Origin: Rhizobiaceae bacterium
GTDB taxonomy: Bacteria > Pseudomonadota > Alphaproteobacteria > Rhizobiales > Rhizobiaceae
DNA: 64,000 nucleotides
NCBI GenBank assembly: GCA_019635775.1
Contig: JAHBYU010000008.1
Coordinates: 151,515-215,514, forward strand
Reading direction: 5' to 3'
The translations under genes were made by a program, and so were the position numbers. This document shows, one piece after another, positions 25,612-34,556 of this stretch. Under the pieces are notes generated by a model, which worked only from the letters and a program-made list of their open reading frames with translations, was not told the DNA's origin and ran no database searches. How positions within the stretch are numbered: position 1 is the first letter of the stretch; every line of letters begins with the position of its first letter.

Positions 25612-26454
25612 GTGAGCGAATCGCAGTCCGGAAGGCTCCTGCCGTGGGCGCTGGTCACGCCAGCGCTCCTCTGGACGCTTGTCTTCTTCATCATCCCCTT
25701 CGTCGCAATGTTCGTGCTGAGCTTCATGCAGCACGAGGACGGCCGCGCGACCTTTGAGAACTACAGGCAGTTCTTCGACAACCCGAGCTACTGGAGGGCG
25801 CTGGTCAATTCGCTTCAGGTCACGCTGACCGTGACTGCGATTTCGGTGCTGCTTGCCTATCCCTTCGCGTGGATTCTCGCGGAAATCGTTCCTGTTCGCT
25901 ATCAGCGGCTGGCGCTCATGCTTGCAGTCCTGCCGTTCTGGACATCCTACGTCGTGCGTTCATACAGCTGGCTTCTTGTGCTCGCGCAGAATGGCGTGGT
26001 GAACCAGGCGCTGACCGGCTCCGGGATTGTCGACGATCCGCTGCAGATAGCCAACACGCGCGGCGCCACGATCATCGGCTTCGTGCATTTCTTCGTGATG
26101 CTTCTCACGCTCACCATTTTCGCGAACCTCAAGCAGCTCTCGCCAAGCTACCGCCGTGCAGCCGCCGATCTTGGCGCGGGACCCGTCCGCGTGTTCCTGC
26201 ATGTAATCCTGCCGCTGACACTGCCCGGTATCATGGTCGGCGCGTTCCTGACCTTCGTGCTTGCGATCGGCGACTACATCACGCCGCAGATTCTCGGTGG
26301 CAACAACGAACTTCTGATGCCGCAACTCATCATGATGCAGATAGGACGGCGAGGCGATTTTCCGCTTGCCTCCGCACTGGCGATTATCCTGATGGTCGTC
26401 GTGACCATCGCTTACATCATCTGTTCCCGCTGGCTGAAGATCGAGCGGACGTGA
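25612..26454 (+). CDS. ABC permease, PotB-like
   Basis: 280 residues, six membrane helices, starting with GTG 8 bases after the binding-protein stop. It has the inner-membrane permease order PWALVTPALLWTLVFFIIPF (helix 1), the long RALVNSLQVTLTVTAISVLLAYP helix and the ATPase-contact EAA-like loop RRAAADLGAGPVRVFLHVILPLTLPGI (shortened here to its key residues A-A-D-L-G-A and LPLTLPGI). It pairs with the next permease, whose start overlaps its stop (TGATG). Its size and pattern match PotB of spermidine/putrescine uptake systems. Confidence 0.9.
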   Translation: MSESQSGRLLPWALVTPALLWTLVFFIIPFVAMFVLSFMQHEDGRATFENYRQFFDNPSYWRALVNSLQVTLTVTAISVLLAYPFAWILAEIVPVRYQRLALMLAVLPFWTSYVVRSYSWLLVLAQNGVVNQALTGSGIVDDPLQIANTRGATIIGFVHFFVMLLTLTIFANLKQLSPSYRRAAADLGAGPVRVFLHVILPLTLPGIMVGAFLTFVLAIGDYITPQILGGNNELLMPQLIMMQIGRRGDFPLASALAIILMVVVTIAYIICSRWLKIERT

Positions 26455-27233
26455 TGCGGGCGGCAGGAAAAATCCTCGTCTCGGCATACGCGCTCGCAAT
26501 CTATGGCTTCATCTTCCTGCCGGTCGTCGTGCTTGTGCTTTTCTCTTTGCAGGCGAGTTCCTTCCCCATACCGCCATTCACCGGGCCGTCGCTGCGCTGG
26601 TACGAGGTCGTTCTGTCGGATCGCCGTCTGATGTCGGCGTTGTTCAATTCTGTCGCCGTCGCGCTCCTGTCGTCAGCTCTGGCGGTCGCGCTAGGCTTCC
26701 TCGCCGCCTGGGGCTTTGCCCGCCATCACCTGCCGCGTTCCGGCCTTATGCGCGGCCTGATCACCCTGCCGCTGACCGTCAGCTACCTCATCATCGGCAT
26801 GGGCCTGCTCATCGTCTTCAACTGGGCGGGCGTGCCAAAGTCGCTCATCGCGGCAGGCATTGGCCATGTGGTTATAAACCTGCCTCTCTGCTTTGCCATC
26901 ATCTACAGCCAGATGGGCGATCATCAGGTGACGCTCGAGCGCGCGGCGCGCGATCTTGGCGCGAGCGAATGGAAGGTGCTGTTTCTTGTCAGCGTGCCGG
27001 TCCTGTGGCCCGCCATCTTCGCGAGCTTCTTCCTCGCCATGACATTCTCATGGGACGAGTTCGTCATCGCCTTCCTGCTGACGCGTTTCGACACCACGCT
27101 TCCTGTCGAGATATGGAACCTGCTGCGCTCGGGTCTCAACCCGCGTACCAACGCCATCGGCTCGCTTGTCTTCGGCGTCTCGATCGTCCTCGCCCTGCTT
27201 CTCGAACTCGTCTTCTTCAGGAGGAGCCGTTGA
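26454..27233 (+). CDS. ABC permease, PotC-like
   Basis: 259 residues with six membrane helices: an opening helix AYALAIYGFIFLPVVVLVLF, then SFPIPPFTGPSLRWYEVVL as the first periplasmic loop, typical of PotC, and an EAA loop with the key residues ERAARDLGASEW followed by VSVPVLWPAI. The correct start is the ATG at 26454, which overlaps the previous stop; the frame is open far upstream but out of register with real coding. Its stop overlaps the start of the ATPase gene, so all four transporter genes are coupled. Confidence 0.9.
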   Translation: MRAAGKILVSAYALAIYGFIFLPVVVLVLFSLQASSFPIPPFTGPSLRWYEVVLSDRRLMSALFNSVAVALLSSALAVALGFLAAWGFARHHLPRSGLMRGLITLPLTVSYLIIGMGLLIVFNWAGVPKSLIAAGIGHVVINLPLCFAIIYSQMGDHQVTLERAARDLGASEWKVLFLVSVPVLWPAIFASFFLAMTFSWDEFVIAFLLTRFDTTLPVEIWNLLRSGLNPRTNAIGSLVFGVSIVLALLLELVFFRRSR

Positions 27234-28321
27234 TGACCGGACCGCTTCCCGAATCCGTATCCGGACCGCTTGTCGAAATCCGCAAGCTCTCGCACAGGTT
27301 CGGCACACACAAGGCATTGAACGAGGTCTCGCTCAACATCGAGCCCGGCAGCTACACGGTCCTGCTCGGACCATCCGGCTCGGGCAAGACGACGCTGCTG
27401 AACATCATCGGCGGCTTTATCCGTCCGACCGAAGGCGAGGTGCTCATCCGTGGAAGGGATTTCACGCAGGCGCCGCCCGCAAGGCGTCCGACAACGACGG
27501 TGTTCCAGGACTACGCGCTGTTTCCGCACCTGACGATCGGCAACAATGTCGGCTTCGGCCTGAGGATGCGTGGAGTTCCGCGAGCAAAGCGCATGGCCCG
27601 GGTGAAGGACGCGCTGGCGATGGTCGGTCTCGCCGATGCCGTCCACAAGCGGCCGCACCAGCTTTCAGGCGGCCAGCGCCAGCGCGTCGCGCTTGCACGC
27701 GCTCTCGTCGTCGAACCCGCCGTGCTTTTGCTCGACGAGCCGCTCGGCGCGCTGGACCTCAAGCTGCGCCGCCAGATGCAGGACGAACTGAAAGCCTTGC
27801 AGAAGCGCGTCGGCACGGCCTTCATCCATGTCACGCACGATCAGGAGGAGGCGATGGCGCTCGCCGACCATTGCGTCGTCATGAATGACGGGCGCATCGA
27901 GGATCAGGGGCCCGCCGAGCGGGTCTATTCGCGCCCCGCTTCGCGCTTCACTTCCACATTCATGGGCGAATCCACGCTGCTCTCCGGCAAGATCCTCGAT
28001 CTCGGCATGGACGAGATAAGGGTCGATACATCCGTGGGGCAACTTTCGCTGGCTGGCGCGGGCGAGCCGGGTTTCGACGTGTCGCTTGCCATAAGACCCG
28101 AGCACATAACGCTGGTTCCGGAGGGCAGTTCGATATCGCTCGGGGAAGCGACCATCACGGACATTGTGTTCCAGGGCAGCTTCAAGCGTGTGCTGGCGGT
28201 TTCGATGAAGGATCCTTCGGTCACCTTCATCGCCAAGCTACGCTCCAGCCATGGCCTTGCCGTTGGCGACAGGGTCGAACTCTATGCGACGCCGGCCGAC
28301 ATGGTGCTCCTGTCGCGATGA
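27233..28321 (+). CDS. ABC ATPase, PotA-like
   Basis: 362 residues. The nucleotide-binding domain has Walker A LLGPSGSGKTTLLNII (about residues 43-58), the Q-loop VFQDYALFPHLT, signature LSGGQRQRVALARAL (about 143-157), Walker B VLLLDEPLGALDLKL and the switch HVTHDQEEAMALAD. A C-terminal TOBE domain (about 260-362, SLAIRPEHITLVPEG) is typical of PotA/MalK-class importers. GGAGGA precedes the ATG. It overlaps the previous permease by one base and the next gene by four. It energises the PotD-type importer encoded just upstream. Confidence 0.93.
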   Translation: MTGPLPESVSGPLVEIRKLSHRFGTHKALNEVSLNIEPGSYTVLLGPSGSGKTTLLNIIGGFIRPTEGEVLIRGRDFTQAPPARRPTTTVFQDYALFPHLTIGNNVGFGLRMRGVPRAKRMARVKDALAMVGLADAVHKRPHQLSGGQRQRVALARALVVEPAVLLLDEPLGALDLKLRRQMQDELKALQKRVGTAFIHVTHDQEEAMALADHCVVMNDGRIEDQGPAERVYSRPASRFTSTFMGESTLLSGKILDLGMDEIRVDTSVGQLSLAGAGEPGFDVSLAIRPEHITLVPEGSSISLGEATITDIVFQGSFKRVLAVSMKDPSVTFIAKLRSSHGLAVGDRVELYATPADMVLLSR

Positions 28322-29058
28322 AGACGATTGGAGCCGCCGACTGGTACGAGACGCTGACGATGGGCGACGGCGTGACGCTGGTCCATGAACCCTGGATCAC
28401 ACCGTTCTACCGTTGCAACATCTGGCATGTGCGCGGCCGCGACCGAGACCTGCTTTTCGACAGCGGGCTCGGCCATTTCAGCCTCAGACAACATGTGCCG
28501 CTCGTCAGCGAGCGAAACATCGTCTGCGTCGCAAGCCACACCCATTTCGATCACATTGGCTGCCATCACGAGTTTCCGCACCGCTGCGTGCATAGCGCCG
28601 AGGCCGACATTCTTGCCGATCCGCGCAACGAGTGGACGCTCGCCGACCGCTATGCGACGGACGAGATGTTCATCGTACCTCCGGAAGGCTGGGAAGCGAC
28701 GCGCTATGGCGTCAGACCGGCTCCTGCCGACATCACGCTCGATCAGGGTGCGATCATCGATCTGGGAGACCGCAGCTTCGAGGTGATCCACACGCCTGGT
28801 CATTCACCTGGTGGAATCGCGCTCTTCGAGAAGAAGACGGGCATCCTGCTGTCGGGCGATATTGTCTATGACGGTCCGCTCATCGACGACGCCTACCACT
28901 CCGACCTCGGCGACTACCGCGCGACGCTGGAGCATATCCGCAACCTCGACGTCTCCATCGTCCACGGCGGGCATTTCCCAAGCTTCGGCCCGACGCGTTA
29001 CAGCCAGCTCATCGACGAATATCTGGCGCAGAAGCGCAAACCCGGCTGCCATCTCTGA
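28318..29058 (+). CDS. Metallo-beta-lactamase-fold hydrolase linked to the amine transporter
   Basis: 246 residues. The metal motif is ASHTHFDHIGCHHEF (H-x-H-x-D-H at about residues 78-83), then IHTPGHSPGGIALF, LLSGDIVYDG and IVHGGHFPSFGP supply the remaining ligands. No signal peptide, so it acts in the cytoplasm. Its ATG overlaps the ATPase stop (ATGA), meaning it is translated with the importer and most likely acts on the imported compound or a derivative (thioester, lactone or ester hydrolysis are family options). The substrate is not predictable from sequence. Confidence 0.82.
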   Translation: MKTIGAADWYETLTMGDGVTLVHEPWITPFYRCNIWHVRGRDRDLLFDSGLGHFSLRQHVPLVSERNIVCVASHTHFDHIGCHHEFPHRCVHSAEADILADPRNEWTLADRYATDEMFIVPPEGWEATRYGVRPAPADITLDQGAIIDLGDRSFEVIHTPGHSPGGIALFEKKTGILLSGDIVYDGPLIDDAYHSDLGDYRATLEHIRNLDVSIVHGGHFPSFGPTRYSQLIDEYLAQKRKPGCHL

Positions 29059-29086
29059 TTGGGAAACAGCCTAGGAAATCAGCGTC

Positions 29087-29115
29087 TGCGGCGACCATGA
29101 TTGGCGGTCGCCGCA
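29087..29115. terminator. Stem-loop between convergent operons
   Basis: TGCGGCGACC and GGTCGCCGCA form a perfect 10-bp stem with a 9-base loop, between the hydrolase stop (29058) and the stop of the convergent secreted-protein gene (29130). No T run. Confidence 0.6.
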
Positions 29116-29129
29116 AGGCATCTCGATGC

Positions 29130-29786
29130 TCAATAGCAGGGCGGATAGGGGTAGTAGCCGCAGGCCGGACGATAATACGGCGAAGCCGCCACGGCTGCTG
29201 CTCCAGCTACCGCGCCGGCAGCGGCGCCCGCATACCATGCACCGCGATAGGCAGTGCGCCGCGCAGCACCTGCAAAGGACAGCGGTGTACGCGGCATCCC
29301 GATGATGTCGATAAAGACCGACGCCGGACCTTTTGCACCGTCGAGGTTACCTTCGAGCACATCCACGTCGAAGGTGAGCGTGTCACCTTCTAGCTTCGGC
29401 GAGCGAAGCGTGACAACCGCATCCGCCACCGACTGCGCATCTTCCTGCAAAACCGAAACCGTCGCGTTCGGCGGATCCTTGGCGAAGCTGTCCGAGCCGG
29501 TGGCCCACTCCTCGATGAGATGCGTGGTGAGAACGTGCCCGGCTGCCCTGATCGGCCGGTCGGCGAAGACGATTGAATTCTTCGTTACTCCCGACAGAAC
29601 CAGCTGGCCGTCGGCAAGCATGGCGCCGGCCGAATTCATCACGATCAGCGACGGTTCCATCTGCGTCTTGGCGACCCCGATCTGCTTTGTGGCGGGAGAC
29701 GCGATCGCGTCCTGCGTGCTTCCCGGAGTGGCCGAAAACAAGAGGCCGACACAGGCCAGCACGGCGTAGCTTAGGTTCTTCGTCAT
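29130..29786 (-). CDS. Uncharacterised secreted protein
   Basis: 218 residues. The signal peptide is at about 1-24 (core YAVLACVGLLFSATPGST). The middle (about 40-165) is a beta-rich domain with PSLIVMNSAGAMLADGQLVL, DRPIRAAGHVLTTHLIEEW and LEGDTLTFDVDVLEGNL. The C-terminus changes sharply: an Ala/Gly-rich helix (about 183-200, WYAGAAAGAVAGAAAVAA) that could anchor in or cross a membrane, then a tail PYYRPACGYYPYPPCY with two cysteines and many Tyr and Pro. I do not recognise a characterised relative. It is alone, convergent to the amine-transport operon. Confidence 0.7.
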   Translation of the reverse strand: MTKNLSYAVLACVGLLFSATPGSTQDAIASPATKQIGVAKTQMEPSLIVMNSAGAMLADGQLVLSGVTKNSIVFADRPIRAAGHVLTTHLIEEWATGSDSFAKDPPNATVSVLQEDAQSVADAVVTLRSPKLEGDTLTFDVDVLEGNLDGAKGPASVFIDIIGMPRTPLSFAGAARRTAYRGAWYAGAAAGAVAGAAAVAASPYYRPACGYYPYPPCY

Positions 29787-29884
29787 GATTTCCTATCCCT
29801 CGACGAGCTCTAACTCTCCGGCAAAGCGCGGCTGCCGCATTCCTGACATCCGCGCTTGTCCGGCGTCCCTGGACGGACTTTCGT

Positions 29885-31312
29885 TCAGTCGACTTTGGCG
29901 ACCAGTGGAATGGTCCACGTGTCGTTGAGGATCGACGGGTCTCCCGCACTTGGATAATAGAGCCTGAGCATCAGATGGAACTTGCCCTTCGGTGCCGGAA
30001 GCCAGTTCGCTTCCTTGTCGCTGCCGGGGCTTTCGTTCTGGATATAGATGATCATCGATCCGTCAGGTTCGTATGTCGGGTTAGTCCTGACACTCATCGA
30101 GTAACGGTTTATCGGGTTGGCGATGAAGAACATGTTCTCGTCATACATGGTGAGCGACCAGAACCCTTCCACCGGCGGCAGCTGTCCCTTCGCAAAGCGC
30201 ATCTGGTATTTGTGCTCGCCGCTGTAGTCTTCGATGAGCGACGGTTTCAACGAGGTGGGATAGATGGCGTCCTCGGGACGATTTGCGCCCAGACCTATTG
30301 CTGTAACAAGCGCGCGCTGGATGTAGTTCGTGCCATAGGTTCCGGCCTTGGTCGTATAAGTCCAGCCGTTGGTCCTGGTGAAATCTCCGTCCCTGGACAG
30401 GAAGTGAAGCATGATGCGGTCATAGGACAGTTGCGGCAGACGCTTCGCCCAGTCGCGATCCATGAACTTCGGATCGAAGTCCTTGCCCGCGACAAGGCCG
30501 ATTTTCTCGAACCGCCTCAGTGCCGGTGCGTCCGCCTCGGATGGCGGATTTTGTTTCATCAGTTCAGCCAGAAGCGTGAAATACTCGACTGCCGACAGCG
30601 CATTGACCTGATCGCGGACCGGTGTCTTCATATCGATCGAGGCGTCGACCTTGCCGGCCGGCGGCGTGAAGTCCTTGCCCCATGTGCTCAGCGGCTGAAG
30701 CTTGAACTTGTCCTGAAGCGCATGGACCTCGGCATAGTCCTCCTTCGTGCCGGTGCAGTATATGCGTCCGAGCATCCACACGAGGTCGGTCGTCGACTTG
30801 AGTTCCTTCATTCCCTCCGGAACCTGTCCCGACCAGCCCGGTCCGCTGATCAGATAGGTCTGCGCCTTCGTTCCGGTGGTGCGCGTGCCCGGGACGTCGA
30901 ACACATTGGTCCATCCATCGAGCAGGGGCAGCAGGAAGTACCTGCCGTTCATGTCCGGCACGTCGAGTACCCAGGGCTCCTCGCTCAAATTCAGGAAGCT
31001 GGTCGTGTAGAGTGTATCGGCGTTGGGCGCCGTGACATCGCGAAACGATGCGTCGGGATATTCACGCAGCTTGATCAGGGTGCCCATCGGCGCCCGGGTG
31101 CCTTCCGGCTTGGCAACATTGGAGATGACGCGGCGCGTCATTTCCATCGTCACAAGGGGATAACCGTAGATGTATGCGTCGGAAGCGATCGCGAAATCCT
31201 CACCAATGCCTTTCAGGTCCATGGGGCCGTCCAGTGCCCGCGCGATCGACGCCATGCCGGTCGTTGTCAGCAGCAACATTGCTCCCAGTGCGTCGCGCCG
31301 GGTAATCCTCAT
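29885..31312 (-). CDS. Secreted DUF1254/DUF1214 domain protein
   Basis: 475 residues. The N-terminus is a likely export signal (MRITRRDALGAMLLLTTTGM; paired Arg before a hydrophobic stretch, possibly Tat). DUF1254 follows at about 45-190 (ASDAYIYGYPLVTMEMTRRV, TAPNADTLYTTSFLNLSEEP), and DUF1214 near the C-terminus (FWSLTMYDENMFFIANPINR, IYIQNESPGSDKEANWLPAP). GGGAGG 7 bases upstream supports the ATG at 31312; the frame continues to 31837 without family support. Proteins of this type occur widely in soil bacteria; no biochemical function is established to my knowledge. It is divergent from a membrane TPR protein. Confidence 0.82.
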   Translation of the reverse strand: MRITRRDALGAMLLLTTTGMASIARALDGPMDLKGIGEDFAIASDAYIYGYPLVTMEMTRRVISNVAKPEGTRAPMGTLIKLREYPDASFRDVTAPNADTLYTTSFLNLSEEPWVLDVPDMNGRYFLLPLLDGWTNVFDVPGTRTTGTKAQTYLISGPGWSGQVPEGMKELKSTTDLVWMLGRIYCTGTKEDYAEVHALQDKFKLQPLSTWGKDFTPPAGKVDASIDMKTPVRDQVNALSAVEYFTLLAELMKQNPPSEADAPALRRFEKIGLVAGKDFDPKFMDRDWAKRLPQLSYDRIMLHFLSRDGDFTRTNGWTYTTKAGTYGTNYIQRALVTAIGLGANRPEDAIYPTSLKPSLIEDYSGEHKYQMRFAKGQLPPVEGFWSLTMYDENMFFIANPINRYSMSVRTNPTYEPDGSMIIYIQNESPGSDKEANWLPAPKGKFHLMLRLYYPSAGDPSILNDTWTIPLVAKVD

Positions 31313-31447
31313 CTCTGGCCTCCCTTGATAGGCTGTGTCTGTTGATGCAATGGACGTCGAATTTCCAAGCACACCATTTGTGAACACTTTGAAATCGACC
31401 AAAAAAGCCTTGCATCGAGACGTTATTTGCTTTCGATCAAGTTTGGG

Positions 31448-31460
31448 ACGTAACTTACGT
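31448..31460. promoter_or_regulatory. Perfect 13-bp palindrome in a divergent promoter region
   Basis: ACGTAA-C-TTACGT, a perfect dyad in the 198-base gap between the DUF1254 gene and the membrane TPR gene. It lies 51 bases before the start of the latter. A candidate operator; the binding protein is unknown. Confidence 0.4.
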
Positions 31461-31510
31461 GCATAAGGACGCGTAAGAATGCCGATCAGGCCAGGTCGAA
31501 TGAGGGCGAC

Positions 31511-33298
31511 ATGGTACAGTCCGTGACGGGAGATGAAGCGCAAGGTTCGGCGTCTCCCCCGGACCCGGAAGCTATTCGCGCCCATCTGAAGACCCTGCTT
31601 TCCAGCCCGGAGTTCAGCGCCACGGAGCGAGGGCGGAGCTTTCTGACCTACGTGGTCGAACAGACACTTGCAGGCCACGCCGACCGCATCAAGGCCTATA
31701 CGATAGCGGTCGAGGTCTTCGGCCGGAGTGCATCCTTCGACCCGCAGAACGATCCGATCGTCAGGATGGAGGCAGGCCGACTTCGTCTTGCGCTTGAAAA
31801 ATATTACCTTACCGGCGGTCTGCACGCTCCCTTTCAAATCTGCATACCGAAGGGTGGATACGTCCCCGTTTTCGAATGGAGGCCGCTTTCTTTCCCTCAG
31901 GCAGCTGAGACATCCATTGACACTGAAGCCGCCTCAGAGGCTGCGAAGGTGAACAATCGGTGGAGAAGGCTGGGCGAACTTGCCCCTATCCTTGGAGGGC
32001 TCCTTGTCATTCTCGCAGCGGTTATTGGCATTGGTGGATACGCGCTGCTTTCAACAGCCAAAGAAGCGGAACTGCAACCGAACGAAGTCAACCGGGTGGT
32101 CGACGCACCAAGGCTGCTGGTGGAACAGTTCGTCGATCTCGGCACCGCGGCCAACTCGGCCGTTGTCGCCAGGGGCCTGACCGAGGAAGTCATCGGTCAC
32201 CTCGCCCGTTTCAAGGAAATAGATGTCATCACGCCTCCGAGATCAGCAGGGGCCGCGAGCAGTACAGACCCCGTCCCGGGCAATGCAAGGTTGCGACTGG
32301 AGGGGAGCGTTCGAACCACCGACGAGAAGCTCCGGCTCACGGTTCGGCTCGTTGAGGTTTCAGGCGGACAGGTACTCTGGAGCAACATCTACGACGAGAA
32401 GCTCGATGTTCCGAAACTGTTCGAGTTACAGGCGTCGCTCGCGCGCGATGTGGCCAGGGAGATTGCACAGCCTTACGGCGCAATTTTCCGCGCCGACCCT
32501 CAGCATAAGCCCAAGGCGCCCCCCGGAGACTGGCAGGCCTATGAATGCACACTTGCCTATTACACCTACAGGGTCGAGCTGAAACCGGATCAGCACGGTT
32601 CCGTGCAGAACTGCCTGAAAGAGACAACGGAACGGTTCCCCGGCTATGCGACCGCCTGGGCCCTGCTCTCCTTGACCTATTCGGACGAGATCCGGTTCAA
32701 GTATCGGCTTAAGACCGATACCAGCCAGGCCCTGCCCAAGGCTGTATCTGCCGCCGAGCAGGCCATAAAGCGCGATTCCGAAAACGTCCGGGGAATGGAG
32801 GCACTCCTGATTGCCCTGTTCCTGTCCGGCAAAGTCGACGAGGCCCTGGCAATCGGAGCGCGTGGTTACGCGATCAACCCGAATGACATGGAATTCGTCG
32901 GCGAGTACGGAAACAGGCTGGCGCTCTCAGGCGATTGGACAAAAGGGTGCGCGATGATGCTGGAAGCGCGCAAGAGCAGCCCCGCACCACCTGGAAACAT
33001 CGAGGTCAGCCTTGCGGTCTGCGATTACATGACCGGCAATTTTGAGGGTGCCGAAGACTGGGTGAAAGTGGCTCCCATTGAAGAAAACCCCGTCTACCAC
33101 TTCGTGGCTGCCGCCATAGCCGGCCAGCTCGGCAGGGAGCGCGATGCTCAGCATGCCCGCGCATGGATCGAAGCCAATGCCCCTGGAATGCTTCAGGATG
33201 TTCGTCGAGAGGTCGCGATGAGGATCGTCCGGCCCGAAGATCAGTTGCTAATGCTCGAAGGCCTTCGAAAGGCTGGTCTGACCGTTCCCGAAATCTGA
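31511..33298 (+). CDS. Membrane protein with winged-helix-like N-terminus and TPR-like C-terminus
   Basis: 595 residues. Residues about 15-115 (IRAHLKTLLSSPEFSATERG, YTIAVEVFGRSASFDPQNDP, VRMEAGRLRLALEKYYL) resemble the N-terminal module of rhizobial proteins loosely annotated as adenylate-cyclase-like or transcriptional regulators. One membrane helix is at about 160-180 (LGGLLVILAAVIGIGGYALL). Residues about 195-320 resemble the FlgO-like periplasmic fold (LRLEGSVRTTDEKLRLTVRL, GGQVLWSNIYDEKLD), and 340-590 are helical repeats of TPR type. No cyclase catalytic domain is present. This suggests a membrane-bound sensor or regulator; function unproven. Confidence 0.7.
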   Translation: MVQSVTGDEAQGSASPPDPEAIRAHLKTLLSSPEFSATERGRSFLTYVVEQTLAGHADRIKAYTIAVEVFGRSASFDPQNDPIVRMEAGRLRLALEKYYLTGGLHAPFQICIPKGGYVPVFEWRPLSFPQAAETSIDTEAASEAAKVNNRWRRLGELAPILGGLLVILAAVIGIGGYALLSTAKEAELQPNEVNRVVDAPRLLVEQFVDLGTAANSAVVARGLTEEVIGHLARFKEIDVITPPRSAGAASSTDPVPGNARLRLEGSVRTTDEKLRLTVRLVEVSGGQVLWSNIYDEKLDVPKLFELQASLARDVAREIAQPYGAIFRADPQHKPKAPPGDWQAYECTLAYYTYRVELKPDQHGSVQNCLKETTERFPGYATAWALLSLTYSDEIRFKYRLKTDTSQALPKAVSAAEQAIKRDSENVRGMEALLIALFLSGKVDEALAIGARGYAINPNDMEFVGEYGNRLALSGDWTKGCAMMLEARKSSPAPPGNIEVSLAVCDYMTGNFEGAEDWVKVAPIEENPVYHFVAAAIAGQLGRERDAQHARAWIEANAPGMLQDVRREVAMRIVRPEDQLLMLEGLRKAGLTVPEI

Positions 33299-33398
33299 CA
33301 GGCCATGATAAGCGCCACGATGCCTGCCGATTATTTCTGAAAACCGTTTGACTAAATAGCCGGTCGATGCAAACTTCCTTCGTCGGGAGGGCGATACG

Positions 33399-34556
33399 TT
33401 GGCGCTCAAGGGTACGAATCAGGAGCTGGGTCGGCCGTACAACCGGCGCATCGTCCTCGAGTCCGTTCGTCTCAACAGCCCGACCACCCGCGGCGAAATC
33501 GCATCGCGCGTCGGCCTTACCGTCCAGACCGTATCGACGATCGTGCGGGAACTGGAAGAGCAGAATTACCTCGTTTCCTTCCGCGAGAACCCCAAGGGCC
33601 GAGGACTGCCGCCATCATTCCTGCGGATAAACCCGGAGGGTGGTTTCGCGATCGGCGTGCATCTCACGCCGGTTGGAATAGCCGCCGCCCTTGTGGATCT
33701 CAGCGGCAACGTGATCGCCAGCCAGGATCGAGCCGTTTCGAACGCTTCGCCCGAAGCCGCGTTCAAGATCGTTGGCGACATACTCCCCGACCTGCTCGCA
33801 GCCAGGCCGCAAGGTCGCATGCTGGGCATCGGCATGGCGCTGCCCGGCCCGTTCGGCGTCGAATCGATGAGCTTCGTCGGCCCAACCACGATGGCCGGCT
33901 GGGAGAATGTCGAAATCCGCGAGCGTCTGACGGAACTGTCAGGATTGCCGGCGTTCCTGGAGACGGACATGGCGGCAGCGGCTCTGGGCGAGCAACTGTA
34001 CGGCCTCGGCAAGCAATATTCCGAATACTACTACCTGTATTTCGGTGTCGGACTGGGCGGCGCTCTGGTGCAAGAAGGTCGCGTGTTGCGTGGCTCAGGC
34101 GGCAACGCCGGCGAAATCGGGCACATGCCGGTGGTCCCGGACGGGGAAGCTTGTCCGTGCGGCAATCGCGGCTGCCTGGAGCGTTACGTGTCGCTTGAAG
34201 CCTATCGACGGTCCGGCAAGAGCGAGGTGGATTGGCTGAAGGCTATCGCCCCGACCTTTCGAAATGCGATCGCCACGGTCGAAAACCTCTTCGATCCCCA
34301 GACCGTCGTCCTGGGCGGCCTTGCCTCTGCCAGTCTGCTGAACGGGCTGGCCCAGTTCAAGGCGGACCTTCCGAACACGATCGCCGCGCGTCGCAACCGC
34401 GAAGCACCGCGCATTGTCGTTGCGCGCGGCGGTGAGCATGCCGTCCTGCGCGGGGCGGCCGCGCTTGCCGTATCGGGCGTCCTTTCTCCGCGCTTCGGCC
34501 TGATGTTCACCGGCGATAATGAGCGGGAGACGCTCGATGGAGGGCTAGCCGCATGA
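33399..34556 (+). CDS. ROK family transcriptional regulator
   Basis: 385 residues, starting with TTG (GGGAGGG lies 8 bases upstream). An N-terminal winged helix (about 10-70, SPTTRGEIASRVGLTVQTVSTIVRELEE when pieced from GEIASRVGLTVQTVSTIV) precedes a ROK sugar-kinase-like domain. The zinc motif is present as CPCGNRGCLERY (about residues 249-260), and EIGHMPV precedes it. The ATP-binding DxGxT motif of ROK kinases is degraded (VDLSGNV), fitting a regulator rather than a kinase. Its stop overlaps the next gene (ATGA). It is the likely regulator of the adjacent CUT2 transporter, responding to a sugar. Confidence 0.9.
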   Translation: MALKGTNQELGRPYNRRIVLESVRLNSPTTRGEIASRVGLTVQTVSTIVRELEEQNYLVSFRENPKGRGLPPSFLRINPEGGFAIGVHLTPVGIAAALVDLSGNVIASQDRAVSNASPEAAFKIVGDILPDLLAARPQGRMLGIGMALPGPFGVESMSFVGPTTMAGWENVEIRERLTELSGLPAFLETDMAAAALGEQLYGLGKQYSEYYYLYFGVGLGGALVQEGRVLRGSGGNAGEIGHMPVVPDGEACPCGNRGCLERYVSLEAYRRSGKSEVDWLKAIAPTFRNAIATVENLFDPQTVVLGGLASASLLNGLAQFKADLPNTIAARRNREAPRIVVARGGEHAVLRGAAALAVSGVLSPRFGLMFTGDNERETLDGGLAA

